Shown in pieces: positions 7,631 through 15,047 of a stretch of DNA of 64,000 nucleotides. The stretch comes from Pseudomonas syringae (GTDB lineage Bacteria; Pseudomonadota; Gammaproteobacteria; Pseudomonadales; Pseudomonadaceae): assembly GCF_021606685.1 (NCBI RefSeq), contig NZ_WKCB01000002.1, positions 124,001 through 188,000 of the forward strand, in the 5' to 3' direction. The notes below the pieces were generated by a model. That model searched no databases and was not told where the DNA came from. It saw nothing but the letters and a program-made list of their open reading frames with translations. Made by a program: the position numbers and the translations under genes. Position 1 is the stretch's first letter; each line of letters begins with the position of its first letter.

Positions 7631-8982
7631 CCTCGGTGCGCACGCGCATCCTCATCCCGGTACTGGTCCTGGTGCTGCTGGGGGACGCCCTGATCTGCTG
7701 GTTGGTGCTGCGCGACAGCCATCAAGAAATCGAAGAAGTCTACGATGCCCAACTCGCCCAGAGCGCGCGCCTGCTGCAAGGTGTGCTGCGCCAGCGCGAC
7801 CCCGGCGACGCGGATTGGGCCCGCCTGTACCAGGCGTTCGACCAGGCTATGAGCCGCGTGGGCGAGGAGGGCGTGGCCCACCCCTATGAAACCCGGCTGA
7901 CCTTTCAGGTATGGCGCCGCGACGGTCAGCAGCTGATGCGTTCTGCCGAAGCGCCCGTGCTCGCTGCACCGCCGGCGACCCTCGGCGCCCACGACCTGAT
8001 CGACAACGGCAACGACTGGTGCGCCTTCCTCCTTGCCGACCCGCAACAGGGCCTGCTGATTTGGGTGGGCGAGCGCGATGACATTCGCCAGGACCTGATC
8101 CAGCGCATCATGCGCCACACCCTGTGGCCCACCCTCATCGGCGTGCCACTGCTGACGGTGTTGATCTGGTTGCTCATCGGCTGGGGCCTCAAACCCCTGC
8201 GCTTCATGGCCTTGTCTATCCGTGGGCGAACCGCCGAAACCTTGCAACCGCTGCACCTCAAGCCACTGCCCAGCGACCTGGAACCCATGCAAACCGCGCT
8301 CAACCGGCTGTTGGTGCAAGTCGATGACCTGCTTGAACGCGAACGCCGTTTCATCGCCGACGCCGCCCACGAACTGCGCACGCCCTTGGCAATCTTGCGC
8401 ATTCACGCGCAAAACGCACAAAACGCGCAAACCCCGGCGCAACGCCGTGAAGCCCTGGAGTTTCTCGTCAACGGCGTCGACCGTGCCACCCGCATCGGCA
8501 GCCAGCTGCTGACCATGGCGCGCATCGAACCGCAGCTCAACAACCCCAAGCGCAGCCGTGTGCGCTTGATGGAGTTGGTGCGCGAAGAGTTGGCGGAGCT
8601 GGCCCCGCTGGCCATGGAAAAAGGTGTGGAACTGGTATTGGAAGGCGAAGAGGACTGTTGGGTAGAAACCGAGCCGGTGGCACTCGCCATCGCGTTGCAA
8701 AACCTGGTGACCAACGCCCTCAACTTTTCCCCGCCAGGCAGTGAAGTGAAAGTGCTGATTGGCGCCAACTGCCTGAGCGTGCAAGACCAAGGCCCGGGGA
8801 TCGATGAGGCGCAAGCCGCGCGCTTGTTCGAGCGGTTCTACAGCCGGGGCAATGCCAATGGCGCCGGGTTGGGCTTGGCGATAGTGGAAATGATCGTGGG
8901 CAAGATCGGCAGCCGCCTGGCGCTGAGCAACCGAGAGCAGGGCGGCTTGTGCGCGCGCTTGGTGTTTAACACCGTGGATTAA
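7627..8982 (+). CDS. Sensor histidine kinase, QseC/PmrB-like
   Basis: 451 residues. A first membrane helix spans about 8-28, a periplasmic sensor about 29-165, a second helix about 168-186, then the dimerisation/phosphoacceptor domain with His248 in AAHELRTP and a HATPase domain with N box (QNLVTNALNF), DQGPGI and GAGLGLAIV. It starts inside the stop of the response-regulator gene. The signal is unknown; QseC-like kinases sense envelope or metal cues. Confidence 0.92.
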   Translation: MTSVRTRILIPVLVLVLLGDALICWLVLRDSHQEIEEVYDAQLAQSARLLQGVLRQRDPGDADWARLYQAFDQAMSRVGEEGVAHPYETRLTFQVWRRDGQQLMRSAEAPVLAAPPATLGAHDLIDNGNDWCAFLLADPQQGLLIWVGERDDIRQDLIQRIMRHTLWPTLIGVPLLTVLIWLLIGWGLKPLRFMALSIRGRTAETLQPLHLKPLPSDLEPMQTALNRLLVQVDDLLERERRFIADAAHELRTPLAILRIHAQNAQNAQTPAQRREALEFLVNGVDRATRIGSQLLTMARIEPQLNNPKRSRVRLMELVREELAELAPLAMEKGVELVLEGEEDCWVETEPVALAIALQNLVTNALNFSPPGSEVKVLIGANCLSVQDQGPGIDEAQAARLFERFYSRGNANGAGLGLAIVEMIVGKIGSRLALSNREQGGLCARLVFNTVD

Positions 8983-9411
8983 GTGTGGGAGCAGGCTCGC
9001 GCTGAGTGCAAAACCGCCGGCAAATCCACTGTCGTGGCGAGCGGGCTTGCCCGCGTTGGGCTGCGTAGCGGCCCCAATTAAAAAACGCCGCGTTCTTTCA
9101 GACAGAACGCAGCGTCTGGGTTCAGGGCCGCTTCGCGCCCCAACGCGGGCAAGCCCGCTCGCCACAGGGGATAGGTGCTGCCGTTTTAAGGTTGTGTAGA
9201 TACCGAGGTTGCGACGCTTGGAATTCAACACCTGAAAACGCCGCCAACCTAATGTGGGAGCTGTCGAGCGCCAGCGAGGCTGCGAAGGGATCACCTCGGT
9301 CCGCCTGCCAAACCGCGGCGCCTGCATCGCCGTCAAGTCGCGGCACTGCGGAACATTCCGTTTAAATTCGGGTCCAGTCATCACACTCAATCACACTGAT
9401 AAGGACATCCC
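8983..9411. repeat. 429-base intergenic block of mixed REP elements with a central hairpin
   Basis: No gene is supported here. Inverted REP copies of the GTGGCGAGCGGGCTTGCCCG type lie at 9034-9074 and 9125-9165 and face each other around a terminator-like hairpin. A partial unit begins near 8983, and a different REP subtype (starting TGTGGGAGCTGTCGAGCG) spans about 9252-9345. The remainder leads into the lipoprotein gene. Confidence 0.85.
9085..9115. terminator. Hairpin between two REP copies, possible transcription terminator
   Basis: Stem ACGCCGCGTTCT pairs with AGAACGCAGCGT (one mismatch/wobble) around a 7-base loop. A run of A precedes it on the plus strand, so the T-tract is on the minus strand. 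It follows the histidine kinase gene. Confidence 0.55.
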
Positions 9412-9984
9412 GTGAAGCGAATCGCGCTGCTCTCCCTCGCCCTGGCCTTGGGCGCCTGCCAATCCAACCAACGCGACTCCTCGCCCAGCGTGTTTAAAGA
9501 CGGCATCCAATTTCGCCAGAAAACCGTAACCGTCGACGCCGAACACGCCAAAGTCATCATGAAAGCCACCGGCGGCAACAACCCCGTCAAATTCGCCATC
9601 AGCCGCGAAGGCGACCCCGACCAACGTCCGGAAATCCTCGGCACTGTGGTGTACAACGGCGAAGGCCAAGTCTTCAACTGGATCGCCAAAACTATCCAAA
9701 CAGTCACCAGCGCCGGTTTCCGGCGTTTTCCACAGCTGGAAACCCAGGCCGACCCGGGCAAGAAACTCACCGTATTCGGCAGTGCTGGCAGCATTGGCAG
9801 TGGGGCTTATTACAGCTGCCTGCCGCCAGAGAGCACGTTCACTCCGCAGAAGGCCAAGGTGTATCTGGTGGAGTTCCAGTTCACCCCCGATCGCTCCGCG
9901 TGCGGGCAGCAGGTGTTTGATATTACCGACCCGGCGAATCGGGTGCTGATTGAAGGGGCGGGGAGTGAGGCGAAGGCGGGTTAG
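9412..9984 (+). CDS. Putative lipoprotein, unknown function
   Basis: 190 residues with a lipoprotein signal (lipobox LALGAC, Cys16), predicting an acylated periplasmic or outer-membrane-anchored protein. No known domain is recognised. Two further Cys (YYSCLPP and SACGQQ) may pair. Codon use matches the genome. It stands alone downstream of the REP block, with the bacteriocin immunity region converging on it. Confidence 0.75.
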   Translation: MKRIALLSLALALGACQSNQRDSSPSVFKDGIQFRQKTVTVDAEHAKVIMKATGGNNPVKFAISREGDPDQRPEILGTVVYNGEGQVFNWIAKTIQTVTSAGFRRFPQLETQADPGKKLTVFGSAGSIGSGAYYSCLPPESTFTPQKAKVYLVEFQFTPDRSACGQQVFDITDPANRVLIEGAGSEAKAG

Positions 9985-10116
9985 TCGGGCGAACTGAACA
10001 GATGCGCATCCTGCGCCTGGAAGGACCTGAAGGTTTGGTACTTCCAGCGCTCACCCTTTGGGTCTTTGTCTGTAGTGCGCACTTCTGCGCATGAATCTGC
10101 ATTTTCTAAGCCTGTG

Positions 10117-10374
10117 CTATTCGTTTGCACCTACGTAATCAAACGCGATGAAGTAGTCGCGTTCTGAAAGAGCAATTTTATGAGAGAAGTATGTCTGTAT
10201 CAGTGGCAGCCACTCCTGCCGTAGTTCAAACATGCCGTTATTGACATCGTCTTCCTCCGACAGCCCCAGCTTGGCGATAACGGAGTAGTCGTCTCCAAAG
10301 TCCGCCGAGTCCTCCTTTCCCATTAGCCACTCTGTGGTCCTGTCGAACCATTCCAATCTCACTGTTAGTCCCAT
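10117..10374 (-). CDS. Colicin E3/cloacin-type immunity protein
   Basis: 85 residues, matching ImmE3-type immunity proteins in length and in landmarks: MGL near the start, WFD, DFGDD, VNNG, EW.PL and YF.FDY near the C-terminus. The protein would bind and block the adjacent rRNase domain. It lies 7 bases after the toxin gene in the same orientation, the usual toxin-immunity order, and is more AT-rich than the neighbouring core genes, consistent with horizontal acquisition. Confidence 0.93.
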   Translation of the reverse strand: MGLTVRLEWFDRTTEWLMGKEDSADFGDDYSVIAKLGLSEEDDVNNGMFELRQEWLPLIQTYFSHKIALSERDYFIAFDYVGANE

Positions 10375-10381
10375 GTGGCCC

Positions 10382-11536
10382 TCATAGATATTTTTTGATG
10401 TTTCGTTTTTTCTTGGGCCCTTTTAGCTGTTCGCCGGTTATGTGGCTGAACGCACCTATATGGCTGCCATCACTTGCTAGATAAACTTCCAGCTCCCCAT
10501 GTTGGGAATCCCACTCAAAGATCCTCCGGCCCCTTTCGTCAATCCAGCGCTCTCTCAGCCCGGCACCTCCCTGCCTGGGAGACATAGGTTTAGCCTTTAT
10601 CAAGTTTTCAAAGCCAGCTATTTGTTCAGTGTTGGGAGCCTTGTGGTACTTGTGATCGCCAGCCCGAACACTCACTACCACATACAGCGGTCGAACCCCC
10701 GACGCCACCGGGAACACCAGAATAAAATCCCGATACTCTGGCGGATAAATCGGGTTCACCAGTATCTGCGCGGCTTTCTCCGTTGGCGGGTAAATCCAGA
10801 TCACCGGTGCTTGCGGCGCCGCCTCCAACGCGGGAATACCCAGCGTGTCAGTGGGATCAACAGCGGGTGTCCAGATCAACTCCACACCCTCACCCAAGTC
10901 CGCCATAAACTGCTCGCCACGGGTTTGAAATTGCACCACATCAATCATCTGCCAAGCAGGGTTGTCGCCGGTGTAAAACCCATACCCCTTGAGCGTGCCG
11001 TCCTTACGCTGCTCGATATGCAGACGCATCTGCGAACGCGCCTGCTGCATGGAGCGCAACTGCTCTTCGCTGTACAGCGCGCTGTCACCCAATTGCCCTG
11101 GCCAAGCCAGCGCTACTACTCCGGCCAATAAACCTGTGGTAACAGACCCAACGGCGGTGGCCGCTGACTCCAGCGCTGCGATATGTAACGCCAACTGCCC
11201 CAAGCCAGCAGGCAGCGTATTGCCGCTGATCTTGCGCAAGGCGACCGCCCCCCGGCTGTCCACTTCGCGGCCGCCCAATAGCGTGAAATTGCTGTACTCC
11301 TTGACCAGCTCCAGCGGCACGTAACCGCTGGGCTCTGTGTAGTGAGTACGGCCGTCGGGTAGTTGGCAGGGTTTGATAAAGGTGCAGCCTGGCGGTTTGT
11401 CTGGTTCAGGAGGTCGTGCAGGGGGTGCTTCGAATAAATCGATGATCGGTAAATAGAGGGCGCGCTTTGGGTGAGGCGTCAGGATTCGCTGTTTGCGCAG
11501 TTGTTCCTCGGTGGGAGGGTAAAAGCGTTCTGACAT
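10382..11536 (-). CDS. Bacteriocin with pyocin-S domain and colicin E3-type 16S rRNase domain
   Basis: 384 residues. The proline-rich N-terminus (about 1-50) is followed by a GCTFIKPCQLPDG segment, a hydrophobic Ala/Gly stretch (about 115-150), a pyocin-S translocation-type domain (about 135-290, ending YPPEYRDFILVFP) and a C-terminal cytotoxic domain (about 300-384). That domain keeps the E3 catalytic set in the same spacing: Asp343, His346, Glu350 and Arg378, and ends KKKRNIKKYL. Known E3-type domains cut 16S rRNA in the decoding site. There is no long receptor-binding region as in classical colicins or S-pyocins, so entry into target cells is unclear. AGGAAGTGAG precedes the ATG. No LexA or PrtN box was seen upstream. 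Confidence 0.92.
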   Translation of the reverse strand: MSERFYPPTEEQLRKQRILTPHPKRALYLPIIDLFEAPPARPPEPDKPPGCTFIKPCQLPDGRTHYTEPSGYVPLELVKEYSNFTLLGGREVDSRGAVALRKISGNTLPAGLGQLALHIAALESAATAVGSVTTGLLAGVVALAWPGQLGDSALYSEEQLRSMQQARSQMRLHIEQRKDGTLKGYGFYTGDNPAWQMIDVVQFQTRGEQFMADLGEGVELIWTPAVDPTDTLGIPALEAAPQAPVIWIYPPTEKAAQILVNPIYPPEYRDFILVFPVASGVRPLYVVVSVRAGDHKYHKAPNTEQIAGFENLIKAKPMSPRQGGAGLRERWIDERGRRIFEWDSQHGELEVYLASDGSHIGAFSHITGEQLKGPKKKRNIKKYL

Positions 11537-11758
11537 GACGGCTCACTTCCTTGTGGGAGGGAATGAGCCTACGGGGCGCGATCAGGGGGGCGTAATCGGC
11601 ATTGTTCGATGGTGGGTGTGGGAAAAGTAGACAGAAATACCGATCAGACGAATCAACTCTTGGGTAGCAATTGCACAGAAATTCATACCTCTCAAAGCGG
11701 GCTTTGAACGCTTAGCCACCGTTTGAGCGGTACACACCCGCTGAGCCGTGTTGGCAGT

Positions 11759-11789
11759 AAAAAGACCTTGGTGCCCCTAGGTCTTTTTT
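11759..11789. terminator. Bidirectional intrinsic terminator
   Basis: AAAAAGACCT pairs with AGGTCTTTTT around a 10-base loop, with U-tracts possible on both strands. It ends the PH-domain gene, which reads leftward and stops at 11799. Confidence 0.85.
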
Positions 11790-11798
11790 GCCTGCCGA

Positions 11799-12170
11799 TC
11801 ACGTCAGTAGATGCTTGGAGATAATCCGCGAGATCTCCACGATCGAGGTTTTTCCCGTGAACTCAAACTTCACTTTCCCCAGCGACGAAAAGTAAATTTC
11901 CAGCTCGGAATCCAGGTCAAACGTCCCGGAGGTTTCCACCGAGTACGCGACGATGTTTTTGTACGGCAGCGAGGTGAAGTCTTTTTTGCTGCCGGTAATG
12001 CCCTGCACGTTCACGGCGATGATGCGTTTGGTGGTGAAGACCACGCCGTCGCGCATGGCTTTGTAGGCGTCGATCACTTCTTCGCCGTCCAGCAGCAGGG
12101 CAGAGACGCGTTCGGCATATTCGTTGTTTTGTTTGAGTTTGAAGAAGCCTTTGTTGTTGAAGTCGATCAT
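11799..12170 (-). CDS. PH-domain (bacterial PH) protein
   Basis: 123 residues forming one bacterial pleckstrin-homology-like domain. Characteristic pieces are the GEEVIDAYKAMRDG strand-turn, the FTTKRIIAVN strand and a C-terminal helix (EISRIISKHLL). There is no signal peptide, so it is probably cytoplasmic. The function of this small family is not established. The gene is monocistronic and ends at a strong hairpin. Confidence 0.85.
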   Translation of the reverse strand: MIDFNNKGFFKLKQNNEYAERVSALLLDGEEVIDAYKAMRDGVVFTTKRIIAVNVQGITGSKKDFTSLPYKNIVAYSVETSGTFDLDSELEIYFSSLGKVKFEFTGKTSIVEISRIISKHLLT

Positions 12171-12282
12171 GTGCCTTTCCTTGCGTGAGGGGTGTATGAC
12201 GTTTTGCTCGTGGATCTGTATCTAACGCCCTGCTTTTCATCGCCCTACCATGGTCACCAGCCCAACAACCCGGAGCAGCACG

Positions 12283-12918
12283 ATGCCCGAACTGTCCAGC
12301 TGGCTTGCCTATGGCCTGATTTCCCTCGGCATGGTGCTTACGCCCGGGCCAAACATGATTTACCTCATTTCGCGCTCGATTTGTCAGGGGCGCATTGCCG
12401 GGTTGATTTCGCTGGGCGGCGTTGCGTTGGGTTTTGTGGTGTACATGCTGTGCGCGGCATTGGGTATCACCGCCCTGGTGATGGCGGTGCCGCTTGCCTA
12501 CGACGCCCTGCGCCTTGGCGGGGCGGTGTATCTGCTCTACCTGGCCTGGCAGGCGGTAAAGCCGGGTGGCCGTTCACCGTTCCAGGTGCATAGCCTGCCT
12601 CAGGACAGCCCGCGCAAGCTGTTCCTCATGGGCTTTGTGACCAACCTGCTGAACCCCAAGGTGGCGGTGATGTATGTGTCGTTACTGCCCCAGTTCATCG
12701 ACCCCAACGGCCACGGCAGTGTGCTGATGCAATCCCTGGTGCTGGGCTTTACGCAGATTTTGATCAGCGTGAGCGTCAATTCGGTGATTGCCGTCATGGC
12801 CGGATCTATCGCGGTGTTCTTCGTCACCCGGCCGGGTTGGCAGGTGGCGCAGCGTTGGTTGATGGGCTCGGTGCTGATGGGCCTGGCCGTGCGTATGGCG
12901 GTTGAAGGGCGGCGTTAA
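12283..12918 (+). CDS. LysE/RhtB-family amino-acid exporter
   Basis: 211 residues with six predicted membrane helices and the family's N-terminal LTPGPNM motif at about residues 20-26. LysE-type proteins export basic or neutral amino acids or homoserine lactones; the substrate here cannot be told. The start follows GGAGCAGC, which favours this ATG over one 33 bases upstream. It is divergent from the PH-domain gene and has no regulator alongside. Confidence 0.88.
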   Translation: MPELSSWLAYGLISLGMVLTPGPNMIYLISRSICQGRIAGLISLGGVALGFVVYMLCAALGITALVMAVPLAYDALRLGGAVYLLYLAWQAVKPGGRSPFQVHSLPQDSPRKLFLMGFVTNLLNPKVAVMYVSLLPQFIDPNGHGSVLMQSLVLGFTQILISVSVNSVIAVMAGSIAVFFVTRPGWQVAQRWLMGSVLMGLAVRMAVEGRR

Positions 12919-12951
12919 ATGGAGGGCGCGCAGCAGGAGCAGGGGCATGAC

Positions 12952-13281
12952 TCACTGGATGGCTTTGAGGTAGTCCTTGAGGTTCGTTAACGGCACCGGC
13001 AGCTCATCCAGTTGATCGACGTTTTGCACGTCAGTCGCCAACCGTTGCAGTTCACGCCCCAGCACGGTGTCAGCGCCGCCGAGTACGGCCAATGCCTGTC
13101 CAACGCACTGATCAAGCTTGAGCTGGATAACCGCCAACTCTCCCTGCCGCACCAGCAACCCGAACACTTCCCGCTCATACCCATCCATGATCAGGTCATC
13201 GCGCAAAAGCGGGCTGCCGTCAGCTTCCTCATGCACCAGTTTCAGTGCAAACAGCGCAACCGCTTCCAGCGTCAATTCCAT
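12952..13281 (-). CDS. Hypothetical small acidic protein
   Basis: 109 residues, rich in Leu, Asp and Glu, without a signal peptide, membrane helix or recognised motif. GAGGAACC precedes the ATG at a good distance, and base use at third positions is coding-like. It converges with the LysE gene. I do not recognise the family. Confidence 0.55.
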   Translation of the reverse strand: MELTLEAVALFALKLVHEEADGSPLLRDDLIMDGYEREVFGLLVRQGELAVIQLKLDQCVGQALAVLGGADTVLGRELQRLATDVQNVDQLDELPVPLTNLKDYLKAIQ

Positions 13282-13454
13282 GGTTCCGGTTCCTCGGGGG
13301 TGGGGGGAGGGCGATGATCACTGTTCTGTGGCAGAAAAAAAAGACCCTCAGGCCTCAGCGCTTGGGATCAGTTTCACGCGGCGGCACAGTCCGTCTACAA
13401 GTCGCCACGTGCAGTAACACAATGTTCAAGGAGGCAGCCCCAAGCTAACGTTGT

Positions 13455-13471
13455 TAATACGAAATATTATC
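13455..13471. promoter_or_regulatory. Candidate Fur-type operator upstream of the FecI-like sigma gene
   Basis: TAATACGAAATATTATC lies 38-54 bases before the sigma start. Fifteen of 17 bases recur, on the opposite strand, just before the receptor gene at 15019-15035. The flanking AATGATAAT on the minus strand resembles Fur hexamers. FecI-type sigma genes are typically Fur-repressed. Confidence 0.55.
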
Positions 13472-13508
13472 ATTAGAGTGGGGGCTTTCCGCTGCGTGAT
13501 CACCGTCA

Positions 13509-14015
13509 ATGTCGAGCATGACCACCGAAGAGCTTGAGGTGGCCTTCCGGGCCCATGCGGCCGAGTTGCGCTCGTTTCTTCATCGCCAGTTGCGCAATCC
13601 CGAGACCGCCGCCGATCTGGCTCAGGAAACCTACCTGCGCCTGCTCCGTCAGCCGCCACGCAAGCCGGTGCTCAACCTGCGCGGCTTTATCTTCAAAATT
13701 GCCCGTAACCTGGCCATTGATCATGCGCGCAGCAGGCAAACTCGAGAGTCCCATGACGAAGGCATCGCCTACCTTTACGAGGTGACGGGCGATAGCCCGG
13801 CATTGTTCGATGTGGTGGTCGCGCAGGAAGAACTTGCGGCGATGGCTCACGCCTTGCACCGGCTACCTGCGCAGTGCCAGCAGATATTCACGCTGTGCCG
13901 TTTGCGCAACCTTGCCCACAAGGACGTGGCTTCCCAACTGCAGGTGTCGATAAGCACGGTGGAAAAACAACTCGCTATCGCACTCGACTTTCTCAGCCAA
14001 TGCCTGCAACGATAG
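13509..14015 (+). CDS. ECF sigma factor, FecI-like iron-starvation type
   Basis: 168 residues with sigma region 2 (about 8-75, including DLAQETYLRLLR) and region 4 (about 108-160, including HKDVASQLQVSISTVEKQ). It is expected to direct transcription of the TonB receptor gene after a surface signal relayed by the adjacent FecR. FecR starts 5 bases downstream. A second in-frame ATG lies three codons in; the ribosome site is weak for both. Confidence 0.9.
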   Translation: MSSMTTEELEVAFRAHAAELRSFLHRQLRNPETAADLAQETYLRLLRQPPRKPVLNLRGFIFKIARNLAIDHARSRQTRESHDEGIAYLYEVTGDSPALFDVVVAQEELAAMAHALHRLPAQCQQIFTLCRLRNLAHKDVASQLQVSISTVEKQLAIALDFLSQCLQR

Positions 14016-14020
14016 CCGGT

Positions 14021-14968
14021 ATGCACGATCAGACCGACACTCCCCAGCCCGACATCCAGCCCACTCCCGAGGTTCAGCGCATGGCCCACGCCTGGGTGAT
14101 TCGCCTCACCGGCGGCGCAGTGCTGCCCTCTGACGTGGCTGCGGCGCGGGCGTGGTGCGAGCAGGCCCCGGAGCATCAGCAGGCGTTTGTCGAAGCGCGG
14201 CGGCTGTGGTGCCTGAGCGCGTATCTGGCTGAGCCGCGTGCCGCAGTGCGGCCGTCGTCACGTCGACGCTGGGCGATGGGCATCGCAGCGTCGTTGGTGC
14301 TGGGGTTCGGCGTGGCAGGCGTGCAATGGATGGCTTTGGATGCAGACTATTACACCGGTACCGGTGAGCGTCTGCAGGTCGTCCTTGCTGAAGGGTCCCG
14401 CATTACCCTGAATGCCAACAGCGCCGTCGATGTAAAACTCACAGCCGACGGGCGGCGCATTACCCTGCGCAAGGGCGAGGCCCTGTTCAATGTCACCGCA
14501 GACCCGCAGCGCCCCTTCAGTGTGCAGGCGGGTGCTGTGAGCGCGACGGCTCTGGGCACGGTCTACGCGGTGCGCCGTGACGGCGCAGACGTCGATGTCA
14601 CGGTGCGCCACGGGCGGGTGGCCGTGGCCGAAGGCGCCGACAACGTGACACTCGGCGCTGGCGAGGCCGTCGCCGGGCGCGCTGACGGCCTGGGCACGAA
14701 GCAGGCTGTAGATGTCGACAGGGTGCTGGCGTGGGAGCAGGGCCGCCTGGTATTTGAGCTGACCCCGCTTGCGCAGGTGCTTGAGCAGATCGAGCGCTAT
14801 CGTCCGGGCATCCTGATGCTCCGAGACCCGCGCCTGGCTGCGCTCAAGGTCAGCGGCACGTTCCAGCTCGATCACCTGGACGAGGGGTTGGCGACGCTGG
14901 AAAAAGTCTTTCCACTCAAGATCGAGCGCTACACGGACTACCTGCTGGTGGTGTCACCCAAGAATTAA
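14021..14968 (+). CDS. FecR-like anti-sigma/sigma regulator
   Basis: 315 residues: an N-terminal cytoplasmic sigma-binding segment with the AWVIRL and AWC motifs (about 20-55), one membrane helix near 85-102, then the periplasmic FecR domain (LAEGSRITLNANS, RKGEALFNV) and a C-terminal STN-like DUF4974 domain. It receives the signal from the receptor's N-terminal domain and controls the sigma factor. The start chosen fits the DUF4880-type N-terminus; the frame is open 49 codons further upstream inside the sigma gene. Confidence 0.92.
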   Translation: MHDQTDTPQPDIQPTPEVQRMAHAWVIRLTGGAVLPSDVAAARAWCEQAPEHQQAFVEARRLWCLSAYLAEPRAAVRPSSRRRWAMGIAASLVLGFGVAGVQWMALDADYYTGTGERLQVVLAEGSRITLNANSAVDVKLTADGRRITLRKGEALFNVTADPQRPFSVQAGAVSATALGTVYAVRRDGADVDVTVRHGRVAVAEGADNVTLGAGEAVAGRADGLGTKQAVDVDRVLAWEQGRLVFELTPLAQVLEQIERYRPGILMLRDPRLAALKVSGTFQLDHLDEGLATLEKVFPLKIERYTDYLLVVSPKN

Positions 14969-15007
14969 CGATTTTCTTTTACGGATGTTGGTGCGTCGTC
15001 CGTCTTA

Positions 15008-15040
15008 CTCCCTAGAACGATAATGCTTCGTATTAGGGAG
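15008..15040 (+). promoter_or_regulatory. Dyad overlapping the receptor ribosome site
   Basis: CTCCCTA (15008-15014) pairs with TAGGGAG (15034-15040), with ACGA/TCGT nested inside. The right arm contains the GGGAG ribosome site 7 bases before the ATG. The same bases contain the element at 15019-15035 shared with the fecI promoter. It could be a protein operator, an RNA hairpin hiding the ribosome site, or both. Confidence 0.5.
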
Positions 15041-15047
15041 AACACCG

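Noticed and set aside
7606..9390. 594-codon open frame on the minus strand
   Set aside because: It is antisense to the response regulator and histidine kinase, lacks domain sense, and is typical of GC-rich antisense frames.
11537..11798. LexA (CTGT-N8-ACAG) or PrtN box upstream of the bacteriocin
   Set aside because: I searched by eye and saw no such motif; short matches did not have the right spacing.
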